12,502 bases of DNA from DASSBG01 sp965651365 (GTDB taxonomy: Bacteria; Pseudomonadota; Gammaproteobacteria; Xanthomonadales; Rhodanobacteraceae). Position 1 is the first letter of the stretch. Each line of letters opens with the position of its first letter. A model generated the notes under the pieces. The model had not been told where the DNA came from, made no database searches, and worked only from the letters and a program-made list of their open reading frames with translations. The position numbers were made by a program, and so were the translations under genes. Where the stretch lies: contig CBFGSA010000081.1 in the NCBI GenBank assembly GCA_965651365.1, positions 1-12,502 of the forward strand, in the 5' to 3' direction. Shown here one piece after another: positions 1 to 6,173 of the stretch.

Positions 1-172
1 AGCGCGCCATGCGCGCGAGGCAAGGTCCGTGAGCCGAGAGCGGTGAGCCGTAAGCCGGAAAAGCAAGTGCCGGATCCTCTCCTGCTCACTGCTCACTGCT
101 CACTGCTCACCGCTCACTGCTCACCGCTTACCGCTTGCCGCTTACCGGCCGAAATCGCGCGCATGGCGCGCT
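1..172. repeat. Nested inverted repeat with heptamer arrays
   Basis: This is the gene-free stretch beyond the RidA-family gene. An exact 18-base inverted repeat forms the ends: AGCGCGCCATGCGCGCGA at 1-18 and its reverse complement at 155-172, one base past the RidA stop codon. Inside lie two arrays of 7-base units in opposite orientation. The left array (28-55) has four units of the GGTGAGC type. The right array (84-146) has nine units: GCTCACT or GCTCACC six times, then GCTTACC, GCTTGCC, GCTTACC. The 28 bases between the arrays hold no repeat. The left end may continue outside the window. The positions are read directly; calling the whole stretch one element is inference. It could also act as a structured transcript end for the operon. 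Confidence 0.75.
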
Positions 173-173
173 C

Positions 174-593
174 CTACAGGTCCAGCGCGGCAATGCACTT
201 GAGTTCGATATGGATCGGTGTCGGCAGGGAGTCGATGCCGACGGTGGTGCGGCAGCAGTCGACGCCTTCGAAGCATTCGGCGTAGATCCGGTTGTAGGTC
301 TTGAAGTCGCGCTGCATGTCGGTGAGGAATACGGTTACATCGACCAGGTCCTGCCAGCGTGCGCCGCTGGCTTCGAGCACGGCGCGCACATTGGCGAACA
401 CCTGGCGGCACTGCGCTTCAATGTCGTGCCCGACGACCCGGCCCTCGGCGTCCAGCACGTTGCCGGGAACCGCATCGTCTTGCGGCCGGCGCGGCCCGAC
501 GCCGGACAGAAACAGCAGCCTGCCGACGCGCCGTGCATGCGGATAGGCACCGACCGGGCGCGGGGCATTGCCGGTGCGAACCGGGTCGCTCAT
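174..593 (-). CDS. RidA-family protein, probable 2-aminomuconate deaminase
   Basis: 139 residues, the usual length for a single-domain RidA/YjgF protein, which forms a cytosolic trimer with active sites between subunits. The C-terminal half shows the conserved catalytic-type arginine (R115 in CCRTTVGIDSLPTPIHIEL) and the late glutamate E130. The wording of this region and the DFKTYNRIYAECF segment resemble the deaminases that turn 2-aminomuconate into 4-oxalocrotonate plus ammonia, rather than the general enamine/imine deaminase RidA. The ATG at 593 overlaps the stop of the carbonic anhydrase gene in an ATGA, so the two are probably translationally coupled. The aldehyde dehydrogenase two genes upstream would make 2-aminomuconate, which supports the assignment (kynurenine pathway, AmnD/NbaF role). 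Family membership is sure; the exact substrate is inferred from context. Confidence 0.88.
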   Translation of the reverse strand: MSDPVRTGNAPRPVGAYPHARRVGRLLFLSGVGPRRPQDDAVPGNVLDAEGRVVGHDIEAQCRQVFANVRAVLEASGARWQDLVDVTVFLTDMQRDFKTYNRIYAECFEGVDCCRTTVGIDSLPTPIHIELKCIAALDL

Positions 594-1261
594 GCGACCT
601 GCTCCGATTGCCAGCGTTCGGCCAGCGCCTGCAGCGCCTTGCCGTAGCGCGTTCCGGCCGCGTCGAGGCTGTCCACGTCCAGGCCCAGGTCGTGCAGATG
701 GCCGTCTTCCAGGCCGTAGATCCACGCATGCACGCGCAGGCTCTGGCCGCGTGCCCAGGCATCGCGCACGATGTTGGTGGCGCAGATGTTCATGGCCTGC
801 TCGATGGTGTTGAGCTCGCACAGGCGCGCGTGGCGGGTGGCAAACGGCAGCGACGCATCCAGCGACTCGCGGTGCATGTTGGCCACATCCCCCACATGCC
901 GGAGCCAGTTGTCGATCAGGCCGTTGCGCTGACCCTCCAGCGCCGCCTTGACGCCACCGCAGCCGTAGTGGCCCACCACCATGATGTGCTTGACCTTGAG
1001 TGCATCAACCGCGAACTGCACCGCCGACAGGGCATTGAAGTCGGTATGCACGATCACGTTGGACACGTTTCGGTGCACGAAAATCGAGCCGGGATCGAGA
1101 TCCGTGATCTGGGTCGCGGGTACGCGCGAGTCGGAGCAGCCGATCCACAGGTATTCCGGATTCTGCTGCCGCGACAGGCGGGAGAAAAAGCCCGGGTCTT
1201 CCTTCTCGATGCGCTCGGCCCAGTCGTGGTTGCGGCGGAACAGTTCGCGAATTTCACTCAT
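590..1261 (-). CDS. can: Beta-class carbonic anhydrase
   Basis: 223 residues, normal length for a bacterial beta-carbonic anhydrase. It interconverts CO2 and bicarbonate in the cytosol. The zinc site is complete: C42, D44 and R46 in CSDSRVPA, then H98 and C101 in HYGCGG. The N-terminal helix (MSEIRELFRRNHDWAERI) and the FVHRNVSN segment (61-68) are typical of the Can (YadF) group. The ATG at 1261 is 38 bases after the dehydrogenase stop; a weak ribosome site (GGGAG) lies about 10 bases upstream of it. The 3' end overlaps the RidA-family start by 4 bases. The gene therefore sits inside a probable aminomuconate-pathway operon, where an upstream decarboxylation step releases CO2. It may serve general bicarbonate supply or be tuned to that pathway. 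Confidence 0.96.
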   Translation of the reverse strand: MSEIRELFRRNHDWAERIEKEDPGFFSRLSRQQNPEYLWIGCSDSRVPATQITDLDPGSIFVHRNVSNVIVHTDFNALSAVQFAVDALKVKHIMVVGHYGCGGVKAALEGQRNGLIDNWLRHVGDVANMHRESLDASLPFATRHARLCELNTIEQAMNICATNIVRDAWARGQSLRVHAWIYGLEDGHLHDLGLDVDSLDAAGTRYGKALQALAERWQSEQVA

Positions 1262-1299
1262 GCGACGGATTCTCCCTGGCGTTGCGGGGCGGGTGGGTG

Positions 1300-2760
1300 T
1301 CAGCCGTTGGCTGCGATGCAGATGTTTTTCGGTTCGGTGAAAAAGCGCAGTGCCTCGTTGCCGCCTTCGCGGCCGAGGCCGGAGTTCCTGATTCCACCGA
1401 AGGGCGTGCGCAGGTCGCGCAGCATCCAGCAGTTGATCCACACGATACCGAATTCCAGCTTCGCGCCCATGCGCTGGGCGCGCCCGAGATCGGTGGTCCA
1501 CAGCGATGCGGCCAGGCCGTAGTCGGTGCCGTTGGCGATAGTCAGGGCCTCGGCTTCGTCCTCGAACGGAATCATGGTCACCACCGGACCGAAGATTTCC
1601 TCCTGATTGGTGCGGCAATCCGGCGCCAGGCCCTCGATCACCGTGGGCGCCACGAACCAGCCGTCGGCGCAGCGCCCGGCAAGCTGCACGCGATCGCCGC
1701 CGGTCAGGATCGTGCCGCCTTCCTCGCGGGCTCGCTCGATGCAAGCCATCACCTTGTTGAAGTGGGTTTCGGAGACCAGTGCGCCCAGAACGCTGTCGGC
1801 GTCTTGCGGATCGCCGACGCGCAGCGCCTTGACCTTCGCCAGATAGCGCTCCCGGAATGATGCGTAGATCTCGCGCTGCACCAGCAGGCGCGAGCCGCAC
1901 AGGCAGATCTCGCCCTGATTGGCGAATCCCGAGCGCACGATGGTGTCGAGGTTGGCATCGGACAGCTCGGCGTCGGCAAACACGATCGCCGGGTTCTTGC
2001 CGCCCATCTCCAGCGACAGCGGCTTGAACTGCGTGGCCGTGGCGCTGGCAATGGCGGCACCGGTGCGTGTGGAACCGGTGAAGGACACCGCCTTGATGCC
2101 CGGATGGGTCACCAGTGCCTCACCCACCTCGGGACCGAGGCCGTGCACGATATTGAGCACACCGGCGGGCATACCGGTTTCGATGAGCAACTCGCCGAAC
2201 ATGAAGGCGGTCAGCGGCGTGATCTCGCTGGGCTTGGCGACGATGGTATTGCCGGCCGCAAGCGCCGGTGCGATCTTCCAGGTCAACAGATACAGGGGCA
2301 GATTCCAGGGACTGATGCAAGCTACCACGCCCAGCGGCTGACGCAGGGTGTAGTTGATGGCTTGTCTGCCCATCGCATGCGACTCGCCATCCCGGGTCTG
2401 GATGGCCGCGGCAAAAAAGCGCAGATTGGCCACCGCGCGGGGAATGTCGACCCGCAGCGCCAGCGACACGGGCTTTCCGGTATCGAGCGATTCGGCGCGG
2501 GCAAAATCTTCGAGCCGGGCTTCGATGCCATCAGCCAAGCTGTTCAGATGCGCGGCCCGCTGCGGCGCGGGAAGATCCGCCCAGCCCGGCGCAGCCTGGC
2601 GCGCGGCAGCAAACGCGGCAGCAACATCCCCGCCACCGCTGCGCGCACAGCGTGCATGAACACGCCCCGTGGCCGGCTCGAAAACATCCAGCCAGCGTCC
2701 GTCAAGCGGCGCTTCAAGGCGGCCGTTGATCAGATTGGCAAGCAGGCGGGGTTCGGACAT
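1300..2760 (-). CDS. Aldehyde dehydrogenase, probable 2-aminomuconic semialdehyde dehydrogenase
   Basis: 486 residues from the ATG at 2760. A TTG codon directly upstream (2763) could add one residue, and I see no clear ribosome site for either. It is an NAD-dependent aldehyde dehydrogenase: N153 in ISPWNLPL, the nucleotide-fold GSTRTG (229-234), the general base E251 in LEMGGKNP, and the nucleophile C286 in FANQGEICLCGSR. The arginines R103 (ALRVDIPRA) and R448 (NCWMLRDLRTPFGG) lie where aminomuconate and hydroxymuconate semialdehyde dehydrogenases hold the substrate carboxylate, so this subfamily is favoured over betaine or generic aldehyde dehydrogenases. With the RidA-family deaminase downstream, the likely reaction is oxidation of 2-aminomuconate 6-semialdehyde to 2-aminomuconate in kynurenine degradation. 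The 2-hydroxymuconic semialdehyde enzyme of meta-cleavage pathways is the main alternative. Confidence 0.92.
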   Translation of the reverse strand: MSEPRLLANLINGRLEAPLDGRWLDVFEPATGRVHARCARSGGGDVAAAFAAARQAAPGWADLPAPQRAAHLNSLADGIEARLEDFARAESLDTGKPVSLALRVDIPRAVANLRFFAAAIQTRDGESHAMGRQAINYTLRQPLGVVACISPWNLPLYLLTWKIAPALAAGNTIVAKPSEITPLTAFMFGELLIETGMPAGVLNIVHGLGPEVGEALVTHPGIKAVSFTGSTRTGAAIASATATQFKPLSLEMGGKNPAIVFADAELSDANLDTIVRSGFANQGEICLCGSRLLVQREIYASFRERYLAKVKALRVGDPQDADSVLGALVSETHFNKVMACIERAREEGGTILTGGDRVQLAGRCADGWFVAPTVIEGLAPDCRTNQEEIFGPVVTMIPFEDEAEALTIANGTDYGLAASLWTTDLGRAQRMGAKLEFGIVWINCWMLRDLRTPFGGIRNSGLGREGGNEALRFFTEPKNICIAANG

Positions 2761-2770
2761 CAAGGCGATC

Positions 2771-2801
2771 GGCGGAAAATGCCGCCGGCAGCCGACGGCT
2801 G
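2771..2801. other. Two adjacent small hairpins upstream of the dehydrogenase gene
   Basis: Between tRNA-Leu and the dehydrogenase ATG lie two short inverted repeats: GGCGG(AAAATG)CCGCC at 2771-2786 and CAGCCGACGGCTG at 2789-2801, which is self-complementary around its central base. Neither is followed by a run of U on the minus strand, so they do not look like classic intrinsic terminators. They may mark the 3' trailer of the tRNA transcript or structure the leader of the dehydrogenase mRNA. Confidence 0.4.
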
Positions 2802-2812
2802 AACAATGCAGA

Positions 2813-2899
2813 TGGTGCCGAAGGTGGGACTCGAACCCACACGCTTTTCACGGCGGCGGATTTTGAATCCGCTGCGTCTACCAATTCCGCCACTTCGGC
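2813..2899 (-). tRNA. tRNA-Leu (anticodon CAA)
   Basis: 87 bases including an encoded CCA end. The acceptor stem is GCCGAAG (minus strand from 2899) paired with CTTCGGC, followed by discriminator A and CCA (2815-2813). The anticodon stem GCGGA/TCCGC holds the loop TTCAAAA, giving anticodon CAA, which reads UUG. The T arm is GTGGG-TTCGAGT-CCCAC. A long variable arm marks it as a class II tRNA, as expected for leucine. The 5' end is only 24 bases after the stop of the cysteine dioxygenase-like gene, so it may be processed from a read-through transcript or have its own promoter inside that gene. No integrase or attachment-site duplicate is visible nearby. Confidence 0.97.
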
Positions 2900-2923
2900 A
2901 CGAAGTCGGCAATTATGCAGCAA

Positions 2924-3502
2924 TCAGTGGATGCGGTCGAGACTCAGTTGGCGCTGGTCGCGCTCGTACCAGTCGTCTTCGAGCGGCTTGAACACCGCGC
3001 ATTCGGTCATCGGCCCGGAATAGATGTGCAGGCTGACGCATACTTCCGAATCGCTGGGATTGCAGATGGCGTGGTATTCGTGCGGCGGGATCAGGCTGCC
3101 CGCCGAACCGGTGCCGGCCTGGATCGTGCCCACGGGCCGGAAGCGGTAGCGGTCCTGGGCCTGTTCCATTTTTTCGTACTGGCAGATTTCCAGCTCGCCG
3201 TGCCATACGCCCTCGACGCACCACATGCCGGAATGGTCGTGGATCGGCGTGCCCTGACCCGGGCCCCAGGTCATCGCCACCACGGCATAGCCGAACTGTT
3301 CGCTGCGGTAAAGCTCGCGCCGCGCGTAGTGATCGGGACGTGCTTCAAACACGCACTCGGGCAAGCGAATTTCGCCGCTGCGCATCATGCGGCACAGGCT
3401 GGTGCGCAGCTTGTCGGTGATGGCCGGCAGGCTGCCACACGCCACCGCATCGTCGAGGGTCTGGATCAGGTTGGCGCTGCCGGGAAACTGTGTATTCAGC
3501 AT
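2924..3502 (-). CDS. Cysteine dioxygenase-like cupin protein
   Basis: 192 residues from the ATG at 3502; a GTG at 3508 would add two. The fold is a single cupin of the cysteine dioxygenase family, which adds O2 to the thiol of cysteine to give cysteine sulfinate using non-heme Fe(II) in the cytosol. Iron ligands are H88 and H90 (GTPIHDHSG) and H144 (PPHEYHAICN). Y59 and R61 (YARREL) match the tyrosine/arginine that bind the cysteine carboxylate in mammalian enzymes, and C95 (HSGMWC) and Y161 (SLHIYSGP) match the mammalian Cys-Tyr crosslink pair. This favours cysteine over 3-mercaptopropionate as substrate. No Shine-Dalgarno motif is seen; see the promoter entry just upstream. The gene lies between the MetX-family gene and tRNA-Leu. 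Confidence 0.88.
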   Translation of the reverse strand: MLNTQFPGSANLIQTLDDAVACGSLPAITDKLRTSLCRMMRSGEIRLPECVFEARPDHYARRELYRSEQFGYAVVAMTWGPGQGTPIHDHSGMWCVEGVWHGELEICQYEKMEQAQDRYRFRPVGTIQAGTGSAGSLIPPHEYHAICNPSDSEVCVSLHIYSGPMTECAVFKPLEDDWYERDQRQLSLDRIH

Positions 3503-3508
3503 CCCCAC

Positions 3509-3537
3509 ATCATAGCATTGCCGAGCTTCTCTAAAGC
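3509..3537 (-). promoter_or_regulatory. Possible promoter for a leaderless cysteine dioxygenase mRNA
   Basis: On the minus strand TATGAT (3514-3509), one mismatch from the -10 consensus, ends only six bases before the ATG. Transcription starting about seven bases further on would begin at or next to the ATG, giving a leaderless message. That would fit the lack of a ribosome-binding site. The -35 position (around 3532-3537) does not match consensus, so this remains a weak call. Confidence 0.25.
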
Positions 3538-3665
3538 GGCTTGCGTCGTGGAAGCGGCAAAGGCCATGCGGCTCAGGACTTGGGCGCGTACTCTGGGCCC
3601 GGCGCAGTAGACATGCTGGTGAATAATGCGGGCTAGGCTCCTGGGCATTTGCAACCTTCTGAAAA

Positions 3666-3740
3666 TGGATCCCGGGTTCCGCCTGCGGCGGCCCCGGGAT
3701 GACTGGGTTTCGGGTTGCGGGTTCCGCCTGCGGCGGCCCC
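3666..3740. repeat. Palindromic REP-like unit and partial second copy
   Basis: Unit one (3666-3703) starts TGGATCCCGG and ends CCGGGATGAC. Its outer stem ATCCCGGG/CCCGGGAT (3669-3676 with 3693-3700) encloses a small inner stem CCGCC-TGC-GGCGG. A 22-base internal part is repeated exactly 45 bases downstream (3674-3695 and 3719-3740), without the outer stem. The outer sequence is shared with the element at 9402-9437, so they belong to one repeat family with a variable centre. This is the main content of the 295-base gap between the MetX-family and cysteine dioxygenase genes; no gene is seen there. A weak transcription-stop role is possible but there is no U run. Confidence 0.8.
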
Positions 3741-3797
3741 AGGATGGCCAGAAATGGTGTTGACCGGGCGGTATTGCTCGGTGGCCACCAGACTTTT

Positions 3798-4916
3798 TTA
3801 CCGTGCAGGCGTTACTGGCAGTTTTGCCATGAAACCACCAATGGCCGGGCCAAAGCGCGCCATGTCGACCAGAAACGCATCGTGCCCCTGGGGTGAGGGC
3901 AGGGCGACGAACTCGACCTCGGCCTGGCCGGCATCGAGGCCGGTGGCAATCAATTCCTGTTGCTCCAGCGGAAACAGGATGTCCGATTCCACCCCAATGA
4001 CCAGGGCGTGCTCGATGTGGATGCCAGCCAGGGCCTTGACCACGTCGCCGCCGGCGTAGTCGCCCGCGTCGAACCAGTCACTGGCGCGTGACAGGTACAG
4101 GTAGCAGTTGGGATCGAAGCTGGCGATGAACTTGCGTGCATGGGCTTCGAGATAGGACTCGACCTGGAACTCGAAGCCGAAGGGATCATCCGGGCGGTCC
4201 TCCGAATCGAGCCGGATGCGGGCGAAGCGGCCATTCCATTCCATCGCCGAGCGGTAGGTGATGACACCCAGCTTGCGCGCAATGGCCATGCCGTGGACCG
4301 GATAGCGGTCGGTATCGTAGTGGCCCTTGTTCCAGTTGCGGTCGAGCCGGATTGCCTCGCGCTGCAAGGAGCGGATGGCGATCGCGAAAGGCTGCGCCCG
4401 CGGTGCCGTCGAAATGCTGAGGTGCGAGCGTGCACTGCCGGGATGGCGCAGCAGGTAGGCCAGCGAGGCCATGCCACCCATCGAGCAGCCGACCAGAGCC
4501 GCCAGTTGTTCGATCCCAAGCGACTGAATGAGGCAATGCGCCGAATCGGCCACGTCCTCCAGGGTCAGGGCCGGAAAATCGAGTGCGTAGACTTCACCCG
4601 TCTCCGGATTGATGCTGGCCGGTCCGGTCGAGCCCTTGCAACTGCCCAGCGAGTTGACGCAGATGACGAAAAAGCGCTGCGTGTCGATCGCCTTGCCCGG
4701 CCCGACAATACCCTCCCACCAGCCGTCTTCGGGATCGGCGGCGCTGCTTGCCGCGTGCGCATTCGGCGACAGCCCCGGCAATATCAGCAGCGCATTGTCG
4801 CGCGTCGCATTCAGCACCCCCCAGGTCTCGTAGGCCAGCCGCGCCCCGCGCAAGTTGCCGCCGCGCTTCATCGGAAACGGCGATGGCAGGTCGAAATACT
4901 GACGGGCGTCGGACAT
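3798..4916 (-). CDS. metX: MetX-family acyltransferase, probable serine O-succinyltransferase
   Basis: 372 residues, normal for the MetX alpha/beta-hydrolase family. The catalytic triad is S145 in the nucleophile elbow GCSMGGMAS, D312 in ESDILFP and H345 in SPQGHDAFL. The PSPFPMKRGG start, SLGSCKGSTGPASI (89-102) and SLQREAIRLD (183-192) resemble the Xanthomonadales proteins described as L-serine O-succinyltransferases, in which succinyl-serine replaces acetyl-serine as the precursor of cysteine. Classical homoserine O-acetyltransferases more often have GGSMGGMQ at the elbow. So this is more likely a cysteine- than a methionine-pathway enzyme, though homology alone cannot exclude homoserine as substrate. 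It starts at the ATG at 4916 (no strong ribosome site) and ends 295 bases before the cysteine dioxygenase gene. Usual partners such as a cystathionine synthase are not in the window. Confidence 0.9.
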   Translation of the reverse strand: MSDARQYFDLPSPFPMKRGGNLRGARLAYETWGVLNATRDNALLILPGLSPNAHAASSAADPEDGWWEGIVGPGKAIDTQRFFVICVNSLGSCKGSTGPASINPETGEVYALDFPALTLEDVADSAHCLIQSLGIEQLAALVGCSMGGMASLAYLLRHPGSARSHLSISTAPRAQPFAIAIRSLQREAIRLDRNWNKGHYDTDRYPVHGMAIARKLGVITYRSAMEWNGRFARIRLDSEDRPDDPFGFEFQVESYLEAHARKFIASFDPNCYLYLSRASDWFDAGDYAGGDVVKALAGIHIEHALVIGVESDILFPLEQQELIATGLDAGQAEVEFVALPSPQGHDAFLVDMARFGPAIGGFMAKLPVTPAR

Positions 4917-4942
4917 GGGGTAACTGCTGCAGGGGGCGTATC

Positions 4943-4948
4943 ACTATA
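4943..4948 (-). promoter_or_regulatory. Possible -10 element for the MetX-family gene
   Basis: TATAGT on the minus strand (4948-4943), one base from consensus. It would place a start about 20 bases before the ATG at 4916. Upstream is a run of eight T (4971-4964) at roughly the -35 distance, so there is no good -35 hexamer, though a T-rich stretch can help RNA polymerase. It suggests the gene is transcribed separately from the ccm operon. Confidence 0.35.
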
Positions 4949-4963
4949 ACGAGCTGCCGATTC

Positions 4964-4983
4964 AAAAAAAATGCACGAGGTGC
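4964..4983 (-). terminator. Possible weak terminator after the ccm operon
   Basis: On the minus strand GCAC-CTC-GTGC (4983-4973) is followed after one A by eight T (4971-4964), about 126 bases past the ccmI stop. The T run is convincing but the stem is only four base pairs, so efficiency is doubtful. The rest of 4917-5108 holds no gene that I can support. Confidence 0.35.
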
Positions 4984-5108
4984 GGGCTGTCACGGCAGCG
5001 AGCGTTCGAGAAGCTGCCATGGCTGGCGCGCGCCATGTGCGGTCACCCGCAGCATATGCGCGCCGCAATGGTGCTCTGCGGCGAAACGCTCGCGGGCATG
5101 GCCCGATT

Positions 5109-6173
5109 CTACTTGCCGACAGGGTGGTCGATGGTCAAGGTGACAGGCTGTTTGTCCTTGACGGAGATCGTCTTGTTGGCGGCTTCGAGGTCACCGGCTT
5201 GCGGGTCGGCCTGGCCTGATGCGGAGATGCGGGCACTGACGGTGACCTTGTCGAACATCGACAGCTTCAGTTGCGGGGTCATGGCCATGGCGTCGGTGAG
5301 GCTGATGTCGGCGGGCAGCTCGGCGGCGGTCAGGCGCTTGACCGCCAGTGGCATGGGTGGGCCGTCGGCGGCGCGGGCGAACACGAACACGGTGGCGGAC
5401 GGATCGGCCAGGCGGGCCAGATCGGGCGCGAGGCTGACGTGGACGTGGATGCTGGCGGCCTTGTTTCTATCCGCCGCTGCCGCTTCGCTGGCGGCGCTGT
5501 CCGCCGAAGGCGGCATCATCGCAGCCTGGCGCGCGCGCTGGATCTGCTGACGGATGGCCTCGGCCACCTTGGGGTTGGCCTGGGCGTCAACCTGGGCCAG
5601 CAGACGCTGCCAGGTGGCGGCGGCCTCGGCATACCGGCCCTGCTGGAAGTCGCTGATGCCGAGCAGCCACAGGCCGCGCTGCTGGCGGGGGTCGATCTTG
5701 AGCGCCTGTTCCAGCCGTGCGCGCGAGCTGGCGTCGACGGTGTGCTCTCGGGTCGTGAGCGAACGCGCTTCGGCGCTGGCCACCAGCACATCGGCATTGT
5801 CGGGCGCCAGTTGCACGGCGCGTTCCCAGGCTTGCACGGCCTTGGCAGGCTGATCCATGGCCTGACGCGCGCGCGCCAGCAGGCTCCAGCCTTCCAGGTC
5901 ATCCGGATTCTTTTCCAGCCGCTGCTGCAGTTGTTCCACCGCCGCGGCCAGATCCACCTGCGGGCGTGCGGCCGATTTCACCGCATCGGGATTCAGTGCG
6001 GCGGGCGTGCCGACCAGCGCGTACAAACCGAGCGCCGTCATCGGCAGGGCAAAAGCAAGCACGATGGCCAGCGCCACCGGCAGGCCGCGGGCGCGGCGGC
6101 GCAGCAGCGGCCACAGCACAAAGGCCAGCGCGGCGCCGGCCATCAGCGCCGCAAGGATCGCAAACCACATCAT
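5109..6173 (-). CDS. ccmI: Cytochrome c maturation protein CcmI
   Basis: 354 residues. CcmI presents apocytochrome c to the heme-ligation complex on the periplasmic side of the inner membrane. The N-terminus has two membrane helices (about 3-23 and 32-55) separated by a basic loop (LLRRRARG). Next comes a helical TPR-like region (about 75-215; repeats such as DDLEGWSLLARARQAMDQ). An alanine-rich linker (about 218-240) leads to a C-terminal beta-rich domain (241-354), which in family members helps bind apocytochrome. The start ATG at 6173 shares one base with the ccmH stop (TAATG), and a second ATG follows directly. In E. coli this part is fused to CcmH; here it is a separate gene. It is the last gene of the operon. 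Confidence 0.93.
   Translation of the reverse strand: MMWFAILAALMAGAALAFVLWPLLRRRARGLPVALAIVLAFALPMTALGLYALVGTPAALNPDAVKSAARPQVDLAAAVEQLQQRLEKNPDDLEGWSLLARARQAMDQPAKAVQAWERAVQLAPDNADVLVASAEARSLTTREHTVDASSRARLEQALKIDPRQQRGLWLLGISDFQQGRYAEAAATWQRLLAQVDAQANPKVAEAIRQQIQRARQAAMMPPSADSAASEAAAADRNKAASIHVHVSLAPDLARLADPSATVFVFARAADGPPMPLAVKRLTAAELPADISLTDAMAMTPQLKLSMFDKVTVSARISASGQADPQAGDLEAANKTISVKDKQPVTLTIDHPVGK

Noticed and set aside
28..146. Heptamer arrays as a CRISPR array
   Set aside because: Units are 7 bases in direct tandem without spacers.
2813..2899. tRNA as an attachment site for an integrated element
   Set aside because: I saw no integrase gene and no direct repeat of the tRNA 3' end within the window, and the flanking genes look like core metabolism.
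3669..3700. Strong palindrome as an intrinsic terminator of the MetX-family gene
   Set aside because: There is no U run on the minus strand after the stem, and the same outer stem recurs as a dispersed repeat.
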